Shown piece after piece: positions 11,693 through 22,021 of a stretch of DNA of 64,000 nucleotides. The DNA is taken from the NCBI GenBank assembly GCA_030512335.1, contig JAULSU010000005.1, forward strand, positions 2,666,001 to 2,730,000, read 5' to 3'. Numbering within the stretch: position 1 is the first letter of the stretch; each line of letters opens with the position of its first letter. The notes beneath the pieces are model-generated. The model did not search any database and had not been told where the DNA came from. It saw only the letters and a program-made list of their open reading frames with translations. Made by a program: the position numbers and the translations under genes. Source of the DNA: Immersiella caudata (taxonomy: Eukaryota > Ascomycota > Sordariomycetes > Sordariales > Lasiosphaeriaceae).

Positions 11693-14216
11693 ACGCACTT
11701 TCATCTGTAAGACTGTTGTATATACCCAACGGGAACCCGAGACATGTACATGTAGGATAGATGGGCGGATGGGGGACTCCGCGGGACAATTCGACTCAAC
11801 ATTTTGGCAACTCCGGTGTTGCTATCTCGACTCGAGACACTTCATTCCGAAGTTAGCCATGAAGTGCTGACTTGCTGCTTCGTCGCAGACCGTCCGACCC
11901 CAGATTCCAGCTAGCGGTGTGTCAGCCGGGCGGACCAATGTAACGGGTACAACTTCCGTTTCACGAAAGAAAGCCTGTGACACCAAATTCACGCAGGTAA
12001 AGTTTGCGGGTTGGACAAACCCCTACACGCATCCGTATCTGCGAGAGGTTTGTGAACAGTCGCACCTTCCTCGTTCTCTTGGCAAAGCCAGTCTGTCAAC
12101 TACCCAAACGCCATCTCTGAGCAGGTGCCCCGCCAGCGGAAGTCATGCTTGCACATTCTAAGGCCTGAAAATCCAAGTTTTTGACTCATGGGAACCTCGC
12201 TGCAGATTTGCCCTGGACTCAGCTCTCTTCATCCCTACCTGGGACATCGATGGGTCGCCACCTGCATCCCGGGATTTGCTCCGTCTTTTCAGATTGGTCC
12301 TCGATCATGTGATGGTGTCCTGTCACTTCACCGGCATACGTGCAGTGCCAAACAACCTCCCAACAGACCGATGCACGGTGCGCCTGTCTGGGGAAAGCGC
12401 CACGGAAACCCCCTTGGGTACATCAGCTTCACCTCCACTCCTCACCTCGCCTCCCACCCACCTCGCCTCCCATCCACCTGGCCATCTGTCAGAGCTGTCA
12501 ACAGCAAGCTGCATACTCGCAGCCCGGGGATACCTACACCTCTTCAGCGGAGCGTTAGTCCCACCGAAATGCACGAAGGGTTCTCTCGCCCTCATCGGCC
12601 CACAGACCAGCCTTGTGCTCTCTGAACTCGAGCGTTGGCATCGAGATTATGTCTGAGGCTCCTTCTTCCCCGCTAATGCATGACACCAACACTCTTCTGT
12701 CTGCATCACGATATCTTAGCAGCGTGGGAGGAGACTCTCCGGCAACCCCCGGCACACCATTGCATGTACGTAAACCCATTCGACGGGCGCTAGTGTCAGC
12801 TCTCTGTAAACCCCTCAACACAAGCAAACTGTTTCCCATGCATGGCTGCAAACTGGAGGGCTCTTGGCCGGGTACATCCCAGCCCACGTCCCGTCACACA
12901 CCCACGCAGCTGGCCGCCTCTATCGATAGGGGATGCCGGCTACGAGATCCCGCCGGCGTTGCGCCGTCCCACGTCAAGGCGGCATGCCACAGTACAGATG
13001 TCGCCTTTCGGGGGACAGTGCACGCCAAGCATGGAAGTCGTCGAGGAGTGGATGGAATTCCCATGTTTCCTTGACTGCACTTTTGCGGCGGCGGACTTGT
13101 TTCTCCGACCCCAGCCGGCCCACATCCCACCCCCCGAGACAACGGCAAACTGCATGCCGTTTTCTTCACGTTGTCGGAGACATTCAGGCAACAACCCCGG
13201 CGGTAGCAAGTGTTCTAGGTCGTTTTCTCAGGACCAATAAGTGGCCCCCTCGACAAAGTGACACCGGAGGTCAACAATGCAAGCCACGTTCTGGGCACTC
13301 TACACGGCTTTCGGCAGATTCAGCGCAGCACGATGTCGTACTTGGACACCGCGGCTGTGGCCACGAGGGCGGCGAGACACTTGCTCCCCAGCACTCGGCC
13401 CGGGATTCAGAGATGGGAGATGAAGATTGCCTGTGCAAGGCATACGACACACACAATGATTCGCCAGGTTCTTATGGAACCTCCGTCCTCCATCTAAGCT
13501 GAGCGGCTAGAGTATCACAGTACATCAAGGAAGCCCAAATATGAGCCCTCACTTTTCGTGAGCCACCCTGCAGCATGTCAATGCCAGCTGTCGTTTGCCG
13601 GAGGTGTGGTTCCGCCTATGCCCCTTGAATGACTGTTCGGGGCTCGGAACCGGAGCAAGCGGGTTGCAGATGTATGCTTGTTTGCTTCGAGGCACACAAC
13701 AACAAACCCGGCTCCCTCTTCCCACCCTACCCATCTATAAGGCTCTGGACATGGCCATCACTTCACTCTCTTTTTTGTTCCCATCATCTCAACTTACAGG
13801 ACCTTCTAGTAACCTCAACCTCATGTTCGCAGTGGACGATGCTTGGGATGGCGATTCGTTGACCAGCATACCGGTGCCGATGAACACTTGCTGTTACTAG
13901 ACAGCCGTTCTCGTGTGGTTATTGACAATTCGTTTTTTTACTTCTATGATACTACATTCAGAATCAACGGTCAACACGGACCTTGCCGTTTTCACCGCGG
14001 ACACTCGTGTCTAAGCGATACTTTTGAGAGCTGGGGGGGTGAACACTCGACAGCACGGCCAGACACGTACTCGCCCCCAACCACACAACTTCCGGTACGA
14101 GCCGGATACTAAGGCTACGGTTGGCCTTGTTAGAGGTCATATCCTTTAGGATTTCGAACCAGTTGGCACACGGGGCTCCACTGGTCCGACTTTCAAGATT
14201 CCTAGACATCGAAACC
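11693..14216. other. Intergenic region, no gene seen
   Basis: About 2.5 kb downstream of cox15. Frames up to 190 codons exist on both strands but are Ser/Pro/Arg-rich mixtures, lack motifs and overlap one another in several frames. I found no RNA gene or repeat. Confidence 0.55.
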
Positions 14217-14444
14217 ATGTGCCAACAAATCGACTTCGTCTGGGGCTGCGGTCACCGCAGCTTCGCCAAGTTTGACAACTGCATCAACTTTGGGCGGACT
14301 TGCTATGGCGCTGGCGGTGCCCATGTTGATCGAGCGGTGCCTGGGGACTGCAGAGAATGCGAGATTCGCAAGCACGACCCGAACCCGAATGCTCGATTCA
14401 ACGACCCTTATAGGAAGGGTTCTGCCCGGAGCGGCAAACGGTAG
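14217..14444 (+). CDS. Small cysteine-rich hypothetical protein
   Basis: An intronless 75-codon frame begins at an ATG in good context (GAAACCATG). The cysteine and histidine pattern is ordered: WGCGH, then DNC, GRTCYGAGG, and CRECE, followed by a basic tail KGSARSGKR. CGH...C...C...CxxC arrangements of this kind recur in short fungal proteins and suggest one bound zinc. There is no signal peptide, so secretion is unlikely. The family name and function are unknown to me. An upstream in-frame extension to about 14121 exists, but this ATG is preferred because the Cys-rich domain begins right after it. Confidence 0.55.
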   Translation: MCQQIDFVWGCGHRSFAKFDNCINFGRTCYGAGGAHVDRAVPGDCRECEIRKHDPNPNARFNDPYRKGSARSGKR

Positions 14445-15068
14445 ACTTGCGGGGGTCGCACCCTCCCACGGCTGCGACCACTCGGTACAGGAGTCGGCGA
14501 AAATAGATTCAGATGGGTATGCAATGGCCACATGTTGATATCCAACCCCATGCGGAACAGCAATGGCTAACAAGCTCTCTAGGAGGCCGCCCTCGAAGAG
14601 ATGGATGCTTTGGAAGGCCGTTTTTATTCAGGTTCAGCTGATAGGCGTTATCACCGCAGTCAAACATCCGTCAGTCCGGGCTGGGAGGACTACACGGTCT
14701 TGAAAACAATAGACTGCTTCTTTGGAGAGCAACACAAATACAGAGTACCTGTTACACTGCATCCTGTCCGATCCCACCTCCGACTTTGTGATACTTACCA
14801 CGTGGACGACTCAGGTCCTCCCGTTGCTTTGGATCTCTTGGTATGGGAGCATCGAGCTCTGTTTGAGAACTTCCGGGCCGCACTCTGTCAGCGTACATCT
14901 GTGCAAAGGCAACACCGAGCTGTGCTCCATCTCTGTCTCTGTCTCGGGCTGACCCGAGGGCTTGGTCCCGTGTCTCCTTGCGAGCGCCGGCTGTCCTACC
15001 GCTCGGTCCGGTGTAATCCAGAAGGGAGGGCGGCATTTCACAGTGAGGGGAAGGGAACTTGAAGGGAA

Positions 15069-15084
15069 GGGGGGGGGGGGGGGG
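15069..15084. repeat. 16-bp poly-G run
   Basis: Sixteen consecutive G lie just beyond the 3' end of the minus-strand tRNA gene. The run can form G-quadruplex-like structure and is prone to length errors. Confidence 0.9.
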
Positions 15085-15085
15085 C

Positions 15086-15090
15086 AAAAA
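15086..15090 (-). terminator. RNA polymerase III terminator of tRNA-Pro
   Basis: AAAAA on the plus strand reads as T5 three bases after the discriminator base of the minus-strand tRNA, a standard Pol III stop. Confidence 0.75.
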
Positions 15091-15093
15091 GAA

Positions 15094-15183
15094 GGGTTCG
15101 TCCGGGTATTGAACCCGGGATCTCTCGCAAGATGCTGTTGGGTGTTGCCCTAAGCGAGAATCATACCTCTAGACCAACGAACC
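15094..15183 (-). tRNA. tRNA-Pro (AGG) with an intron
   Basis: The minus strand reads as a full cloverleaf. The acceptor stem GGTTCGT pairs with ACGAACC, the A-box is TTGGTCTAGAGG, the anticodon stem CTCGC pairs with GCGAG, and the T arm is CCCGGGTTCAATACCCGG. The anticodon is AGG (15151-15149) in loop TTAGGGT. An intron of about 18 nt (about 15147-15130) sits one base 3' of the anticodon, the canonical position for eukaryotic nuclear tRNA introns. The sequence closely matches the known fungal tRNA-Pro(AGG) pattern. The discriminator base is C. Confidence 0.93.
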
Positions 15184-16064
15184 TGGTGGATAGAATCCTC
15201 TGGGGGGTTGTTGGCGGGTTGTTGGCGGGTTGTTGGCGGGTTGTGGGTGGAATTGGAATTTGTGAGAGGGCTGTGGGCAGCAATGGGGTGAAGGTGGAGG
15301 TGGATGTGGGTGCAGTATGAGTCCGTTCGGGGAGGGTTCAGGTTCAGGGCCTACCGGGGAGGTGGGGGTTTTGGTTAGGGAGGTGCTTTGTGTTTGGTGA
15401 ATGTCTTTGTTAGCGGTGGATTGGATGGAGGGTATGTGTTGATAGCTATAATGATAGAGTTCGACATGCCCCTGAAAGGTGTGGAAGATATTTTGCGAGC
15501 GAGATTGCTTGTCATGACAGGAGAAAAGGAGATTATTAGTAGGTGCTTCCAATGGTCCACTCTGCTGAGGCTCTTGTCTGCTCATTTGCCTTGCGTTTAC
15601 CGCATGGGGGTCATTTGTGGCTCTGTAGGCGCTTGCCAGTCTTTGTCTTTGTTCATCCCGTGTTTTGTTGTCTGATTGCTGATGGCTTCATATGGCTGGA
15701 GCGCTGACTCTTACACGCCATACTGAGGAGCACTGGAGGCAAACCGGCATCGCAGAATGCCAACTGCCTCACACGATACAGGGCAGCATCCTTTTACTTT
15801 TGACCACGGGGAAGGGTCACAGATAGACAGACTTTGTATGGTTCAAGCCACCTGCCAGGATTCCTGCATGGCAAAGAACATCATCACCTCAACACATTTT
15901 GGAAGTCTTTGTGTTGTTGGAGATACTGAAGTGAAGTGAAGGGATATAAGCCTCGAAGGGTCACAGGAGATGATCAAATCGTGCAAAGCTATCGATTTGA
16001 AGAGGACAGATCTGGATATAAAGGGTATCCTCGCAAGCCTCCAATCTAACCTCCAAAAACCAAG
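15184..16064. other. Intergenic region with a short tandem repeat
   Basis: Apart from the 11-bp tandem repeat at 15208-15240, no gene is recognised. Frames on either strand are short or low in complexity. Confidence 0.55.
15208..15240. repeat. Three tandem copies of an 11-bp unit
   Basis: TTGTTGGCGGG is repeated three times without a break, followed by a degenerate fourth start (TTGTGGG). It lies 25 bp upstream of the tRNA-Pro gene, in its 5' flank. It is probably a simple minisatellite. Confidence 0.9.
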
Positions 16065-16295
16065 ATGGCCGACCCGCAACTCGGGTTCTCCTGGAATGTC
16101 CGGTTCTTCACAGCCTATGATCTTTTCGGGAGTCCTGATTTCTTTCCGGGCTTTGAGCGTCACAAGAAGCTTGGTGATCATGGGAAGAATCATCCCATTT
16201 GGGGACTAGCTGCTCCGCCACCGGAACCCAAGGATAACGTCTTCAAGGGCCCCGAGATCAATGTGCGCCCTATTCCACCGCGGACGGATAAGTGA
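16065..16295 (+). CDS. Small hypothetical protein, 76 residues
   Basis: An open frame starts at an ATG in strong context (CCAAGATGGCC) about 45 bp after a GATATAAAG box. The protein begins MADPQLGFSWNVRFFTAYDL, contains an aromatic-rich central part with PGFERHKK and HPIWG, and ends in a Pro/Arg-rich tail NVRPIPPRTDK. There is no membrane segment or signal peptide. I do not recognise a family. The stop overlaps a possible donor (AAGTGAGAC), so a short further exon after about 16334 cannot be excluded. Balanced composition and context favour a real gene. Confidence 0.5.
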   Translation: MADPQLGFSWNVRFFTAYDLFGSPDFFPGFERHKKLGDHGKNHPIWGLAAPPPEPKDNVFKGPEINVRPIPPRTDK

Positions 16296-16849
16296 GACTA
16301 CATTTATGGGCTTCTAGGTTTCCTAATTGGCAGGTTCTGTACTGTGTTTCGAGTTTGTCTTTGAGGAGGATCACTTGCACAAGCAAGTCGACGCCAAGAG
16401 ACGGAATGGGAGTCAGGGAACAAACGGTTTCAAGGTCGTATTGATTGAGTTGTTTGCGAGTTCATGTTGCTATCGCAGAGGATCTAATGTTCCACGTTGG
16501 AGGAGTGTGTGTTGGCTTCGTCTTCGAGCTACTCAAAAAAAAACATGAGAAAAAAGAAGAGAATAAATGGTTTTCTTTCTCAAATAGATACGTGCTGTTA
16601 TTCTTCAATGCTCCGCGCATCGTGCTGTTCGGATCTTATTCATTGCGTTCTCAACGTTGGTTCAGCTGCGTGTAAGTGGTAGTAGCACAGTGTCTCTTAA
16701 TTTCGATACTGTCGATGCCAGCGGAATTTTCGCGGTAGCACCGTGTGGAATAAAACAGCTAAAGTTTTCGCACAGTGCTTTTCCTCACGCATCCTTCACC
16801 TTCACAACAATTCTCAAACAGCAATTCTAGAACCGCAAGAACCGTGAAG
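16296..16849. other. Intergenic region, AT-richer
   Basis: This lies between the small ORF and the Roadblock-like gene. It is AT-richer than its neighbours, with runs such as AAAAAAAAC near 16537. It should hold the promoter of the downstream gene; nothing else is seen. Confidence 0.55.
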
Positions 16850-18083
16850 ATGTGGGCACAAGGCCTGTTCAATTTCATCTCCAACTGCTTCGGTGTAAGT
16901 TATATCCAACTCCATCATCCCATCTCCTGGAATTCGGTTGGCGCACGTGCCACAATTGGCCGGATAAGCGATAAGTTGCCGCTGTGGGGTTTTACCACGC
17001 TGCAACTTGGAGCTCCATCAAGCCACCGCGCGCCTTCCCCTCCAAACTCCAACCTCCATCTCCAATTCGAGGTCGCAAACTGCGCTCCAAAATTCTCAAC
17101 GCTGACCGCAACATCTCCAGGTCTGCGTGGAGCCGCTGAACGCCCTGGTTGGAAACTGCTTCACTTCCATTGACGATACCACCGATTCCGACTACGACGA
17201 CACTCCCCTCCTCAGCGCCGACAATCCCCACTGTGGCACCTACGGCGCCTACGCGGCGAGCACCAGCTCCGAAGAATCCACCCACGTTACTATTGTCATC
17301 CCTCCCCTGCCGCCCAACATGGTTCCCCCCGCGCCCGGAATGATGCCGCTTCCCCCTCCTCTCCTCCTCACCAAGCGAGTCACTGCCTTCCTCCGCGCCA
17401 ATCTCTCTGACCTTCTCCGTGCCGCTGTCCTCACCACCCCCGCCGGGAACCTCCTCGTGCATGCTAGCAACCTGCCCGCGAGCGTTCTCCGCCGCCAGTG
17501 CGCCGTCGCTGCCTCTCTCTGGGCCATGCACAGCCCCTCCCCGACCAGCGCCAACGCCGCCACCCACAACGGCGAAGGCAGCAGCAGCGGAAGCTCCCCC
17601 GCCCCTCCCACCGGCAGCGCCGCCCCCGCCCCCGCCGTGACCGTCCAGCTCGACAGCGGCGCAGTCTTCGTCATCCGCCAACTCCAGTGCGGCATGCTCT
17701 TCATCTGCATGGGAGGCGAGGAGGGCCCGGCGACCTCCTCCGCCACGGCATCGACCACCGCGACGGCTTCCGGTAGCACGGCCAACGACAACGACACCGG
17801 CGAAGACCTCGGCACCGGAAGCGGAGCCAGCACCGGCAGTGGCGCGTCCCCTCTGGCGTCGCCGTCGGAGGTGGACAGCGTCCACAGCACCGGCACCGCT
17901 GGCGGCGGGACGACGACCAGCCAGGGAACGGCGGGCACTGCGGCGGCCGGCGGGCTCTCCCCCGCCAGCGTGTTGGCCCTCCGCCGGCAGGTGGAGGAGC
18001 TGGCGCGCTGGCTGGACGCTCGGCTCGGCTCGCTGTACGTGCCCGAGATAGGAATTGGGGCCAGACTCGGGGTCGGAGCTTAA
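16850..18083 (+). CDS. Roadblock/LC7-like protein (LAMTOR2-type fold suspected)
   Basis: Two exons (16850-16894, 17121-18083) encode 335 residues; the junction gives CFGVCVEPLNAL. Residues about 85-125 and 165-195 look like a Roadblock/LC7 domain split by insertions: a helix TKRVTAFLRANLSDLL, strand AAVLTTPAGNLLVHAS, helix RRQCAVAASLWAM, then strands VTVQLDSGAVFVIRQL and CGMLFICMGG, and a closing helix RRQVEELARWLDARL. Known members (LAMTOR2/p14, MglB) scaffold small GTPases on endosomes or vacuoles. Long Ser/Thr/Gly/Ala linkers separate the second strand and the last helix, making this two to three times the usual length. An acidic SDYDDTPLLS motif near the N-terminus resembles a dileucine sorting signal. 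The assignment rests on fold-like pattern only. Confidence 0.65.
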
Positions 18084-18806
18084 GCTCGACCAGGAACTTG
18101 TGTTTTATTTCGGCGGGCATGGCAAGCATGGCGTTTGGAACGTGTGGGAATTGTATTTTGCATTTTATAAATGGGAAAGGCCCTGTCTTGGAGTGGGAAG
18201 GCGTTGGTTGGGCGGCATAGCAGGCGAAAACTGCAGCTGGGCATATTGGGCGTCTAAAAGGGCCTACGGGCATGCGGTCTTAATTGAGAGGCGATACCCG
18301 ATGACACTTGTCTGTGCGTGAGAATGTGAGATGTGCGGAAGGGCATAGGCGACTCGTTGTTGCTGCTAGGTGGATGTATGCCGAGTACCAGGTGTAGTGC
18401 GACAGCGCTCTCATCCGGAATAGCTTCACCGCGAGCCCTCCAATCTGAGCTGCAGCGAGGGTTGATTTTCACGATTTGTCACCTTCACTTTGCAGTCAAG
18501 AATCCCATCCCTGGCTCACCCCCGTTGCATTCAATCTGCATTTCATTTTGACTCTTCAGCTCTTACTCAACCCAAACCCCATAATTATGCGTATTGTCAA
18601 CCTATATGCCAATCCAGCCCCATTCCATGCCCTACCCACCCCGTCCGTTCCATAACCCATATGTAATACTTGGCTTCTCAAAAATACATTATAATGCGAG
18701 TTTTTGCTAACTGATGCGCTCCCCACTGAACACCACGAGCCCAACCTCGTCTCAAAGCAAGCCATCACTCTACGCCGGAACCTAGAGTCGTTATATCATA
18801 ATTCCC
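18084..18806. other. Convergent 3' intergenic region
   Basis: This separates the 3' ends of the Roadblock-like gene (plus) and the disordered-protein gene (minus). No gene is seen; it presumably holds both 3' UTRs. Confidence 0.6.
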
Positions 18807-20945
18807 CTACTCGATGCTCAACCTGGTGATGCCATCGTTTGTATCTACCATCCCTTGAAATCCAATCCGTCCCTTTGTTCGGTTTCCTGCTCCGCTACCG
18901 TTTTCGCTCGGGGCGCCACTGCCACTACCGCTTCCTGTTTTTCCAACTGTGTCTCCGCCGACGCTACCTGGTCGCGAGCCCCAGGGTGCCATGTCCCGCT
19001 GCAGAGGACTCTGCATCACAGGCGAGTTGTGGGCGCTCATACCGGGACTGACGGCGCGGCGTTTGAAGCTTACGGGGTCGAAGTCGTCGTCTCGGCGGCG
19101 CTTGCTGTTAATCCTTCGGGTAATCTCTGCGGCGGTGGGCGGACCGGGAACTGGGACCGGAGCGGTAGTTGTGCTAGAGAGACCGGGGATGCCGGTAGAA
19201 CTGCCTTGGCTCGCGGCTATAGGCTGCGATTGGGGCTGTGGGGTACCGTTCCCTGAGCTGCTAGTTGTGGTGAAGGCGCTTCCTAGCAAGGCAAACGGGT
19301 TCTGGCTGTTCGAACTCGCGGAGGGCGAGTCCATGCTTATGTCGTCAGCGCTTAGGCCCGAGGACGAGGCCCGAGCCGCCCCGAAAGACGGAGGTGGAGG
19401 CGTAATCCGCGGTGGGGCACCCTCCGGAAATCCGTCCCAGAAGAGTTTGCCCTTAGAGTTCTTCAACGCTGCCCGGTTGAAACTGCTGCCAGCCAAACCA
19501 AGACCGTTTCCAGGCCCGCTACCGTTCCCGCTGCTGGATGAATCCATCATCATAATATCATCGACGAGCTCATCGAGAGTATCCTGTGTCCCAAGGTTGG
19601 GACTCGAGAGGGCGGTTGTTGCAGCGGAGTGGGTTGTTTGCGTATTTGCGAATCGCGTCTCCAAGTCCATATCACTCTCGCGCACCTGGCGCACAACTTC
19701 GGCCTCTCGGCGGACTTCGGTATCAATAGGCGCACCTTCTTCCGCGAGTGCGGCGCGGATGCGCGCGAACCCCTTTGTCTTTGGCTATGGAGAATGTCAG
19801 CAGGCGCAGGAAAATATGACAGAGAGGTGGGTACGAACCAACAAGTTTCCGCGACGAGTAACGGCTCTCCGGATGACGCCCGGTCGTGATGGACTGTCCA
19901 TGCCGTCAAGCTTTCTGTTTACATTGTCGTCGCTATCGTTGCCAGAGATGTGGAGTTGGTTGGCGGCCCAGCTGATGCTTTCTCTTCGCGCGTGGGGGCT
20001 TGTCATTTCTTTCGGCAAGGCAAGGTTCCCGGGTGGGGACTTGGACATGGCGCCGGGCCCGGCGGGAGAGTGAAAACCTACCCCGATGGGCCCCCGAAGC
20101 TTCTTTTTTCTGTTCTGTTTCCGCTGCCGCTGACGTTGCTGAAAACTCAGGAGGCTGTTGACCGCAGGCGATCCCCCAGGCATCCAGGGCGCCATGGGTA
20201 CGGTTGGCTTTGCTACCTGGGGCGTGGTGACGTAGGCGTCATCCATGTCCTCGTCCATGAAATCATCGTCGTCCGAGCTTGACGACGTGTCAGACATGAT
20301 GTGGTTGTTGCTCCCCAGTGAGCTAGAAATGTGCATTTTTTCCTGATTGCCCATCATCGACCAGAGCGAGTTGGTCGTTTGCTCGGCAGTCCCAAACTCG
20401 TTTCTCCTTCCCGGTATGTTCATCGCCCGCGACCCGATGGTTGGAGAAGAGTCTGGAGAGGCCTGCTCGGCGAGGGTCGAATGGTGTAGGCTCGTCGCGG
20501 CGCGGGAGAAGTCGAGTCCCCTCGATCGCCTGGGGAGAATATTCGTAGGTGAAGCATATGTGTGTGAATGATCCAATTTCGGGGAAAGGGGCGCCGCTTG
20601 AATGTAGGATGGGTGTTGGGCGGGCGGTGTATTATCTCGGCGAGGCAGCTGGAGAGACAGGCCACGTACGGAGAAGCCTGCCCGGATGGGCGTCGACGGA
20701 GGGAGAACGGGCTGGGCCTCTCGATCTTTGTCCCTTATTCCAATATCGTCTTTGGATTTTTGCCTGTTCGCCTCGAAAATGTGGGGAGAGGGTGAAAGCT
20801 TCGGTGTTCCTCCGTCGGACAACGATCTTGTTTTCGCAACAGGGGACTTCATTTCTCCAGGCGCTAGCGGCCCTTTACCGTCGTCTACCACTGCCACGGA
20901 GTCGAACTCGCTGCCGATATCCGACATTCCCGAAATATCGTCCAT
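18807..20945 (-). CDS. Large disordered, probably nuclear, fungal protein
   Basis: Two exons (20945-19839, 19784-18807) give 694 residues; the phase-0 junction reads RRGNLLPKTKGFARIRAAL. The conserved-looking parts are this central segment with the following helix (EEGAPIDTEVRREAEVVRQV) and the extreme C-terminus, GRIGFQGMVDTNDGITRLSI. The rest is low-complexity Ser/Pro/Gly-rich sequence with acidic runs (SSSSDDDDFMDEDMDDAY) and a bipartite basic stretch (SKRRRDDDFDPVSFKRR) like a nuclear localisation signal. I recall such proteins as conserved but poorly characterised in Pezizomycotina and cannot name a function. The donor is GTTCGT. The next GT (19833) would break the frame. Confidence 0.8.
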
Positions 20946-21809
20946 CGTTTCTCAAGAGCGCCACAGAGAAATGTCTATTCGCGTTCGGCTTATGGGCGGC
21001 GATCTGCGCGTCGCGGCTTCATTCGCTCAACTTTTCCGATCGGTGCTGGGCGCGCAGAGAAAGTTTGAAGCAATTGGAAAGAACGCGGTGACACATTCAT
21101 TGGTGTATGGGGGCCATTAATTCACCTCATTTTGAACACCCACAATCGGCTTATGGTGCTGAGTATGTTGAAAACAGCCAGTCGCTGCAAAAGTTGAGAC
21201 GGTAGACATGAGAAACAATGTCGTCAAGCGGCTAAGATCGATAGGCTCTCGCTTGACTATTGCGCCTAGCCAAGAGCCACCCAAACGGCGCGGTCCAGGC
21301 TCTTCCCGCGCTGGAACCGAACCGCACGCGTACCCTTGTCACAACGGCACCCAGGTCGCTGAGACCAGTCGACAAGCTCTGAGACAAAAATCCGCCAGAA
21401 CTCAGTCCAATGATTTTCTTCATCCGTCCACTCAAGGTTATGATTTTCCCAATCAACTTCAAGGCAGGAAGTAGGACGGAAGAAATGAGAACACATCCCA
21501 TGATCAAAGGCGTCTTATCGATAACGATTAGGATGACCCCTCTTTGTCTCCGCACCCGGAGCAGGGGTCCAAAGTGGGGTGGAGGTGCCACAACCCGGTC
21601 CAATCGACCTTGGAACCGACCTCCAACATCGCAACAGCCTCAAACCCGGATTCGACGTTGCGTCACCTACTTCGGCTAGAACCGGTGTCACCAAATGATA
21701 CCGCCACATGGAAGACAAAACCAACACGGCGGATTGCCCCGAACGGCCAATTAACACATTATCCCTGGGAATGGGCTACAACGAGCCAGCTCCGGAGACA
21801 AATCCCGGC
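20946..21809. other. Intergenic region upstream of the disordered-protein gene
   Basis: It contains the promoter of the minus-strand gene. Short frames overlap on both strands and none is convincing. Confidence 0.55.
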
Positions 21810-21814
21810 AAAAA
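21810..21814 (-). terminator. RNA polymerase III terminator of 5S rRNA
   Basis: AAAAA on the plus strand gives T5 a few bases after the 3' end of the 5S gene. Confidence 0.8.
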
Positions 21815-21816
21815 TA

Positions 21817-21935
21817 ACATACAACACCAGGGATTCGCTGGTCGTCACCGACCCAACTACTAGTCTGGCGGTTACTGGTTTATCAATGGAAGAGCGGACG
21901 GGATCCCGAGTTCTCCAGTACCTATGGTCGTATGA
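21817..21935 (-). rRNA. 5S ribosomal RNA (dispersed single copy)
   Basis: The minus strand carries a complete 119-nt 5S rRNA. It begins CATACGACCATAGG and contains GAACTCGGGATCCCGTCCGC, the internal control region AGTAGTTGGGTCGGTGACGA and CCAGCGAATCCC, and it ends TGTTGTATGT. The ends pair to form helix I (CATACGAC with GTTGTATG). A T5 terminator follows directly. Dispersed 5S genes outside the rDNA array are typical of Pezizomycotina such as Neurospora. No other copy was seen in the window. Confidence 0.96.
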
Positions 21936-22021
21936 GTCACGTTGAGCATGTGGGAAGACCATATGTTCTTCAATCTCTCAGATTCAATCTATGAGACTCT
22001 ATCTACCCTCGAAACAGGCCT

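Larger units (their letters stand above)
14445..15093. other. Intergenic region between small ORF and tRNA
   Basis: No convincing gene. It ends in a run of 16 G (15069-15084) followed by the A5 block that serves as the tRNA terminator on the other strand. Confidence 0.55.

Noticed and set aside
16992..17885. Long minus-strand frame opposite the Roadblock-like gene
   Set aside because: Gly/Ala/Arg-only composition, the mirror of GC-rich coding sequence on the plus strand; no motif.
18949..20073. 374-codon plus-strand frame
   Set aside because: Antisense to the two-exon disordered-protein gene, spans its intron and has no motif. The minus-strand reading restores conserved sequence across the splice.
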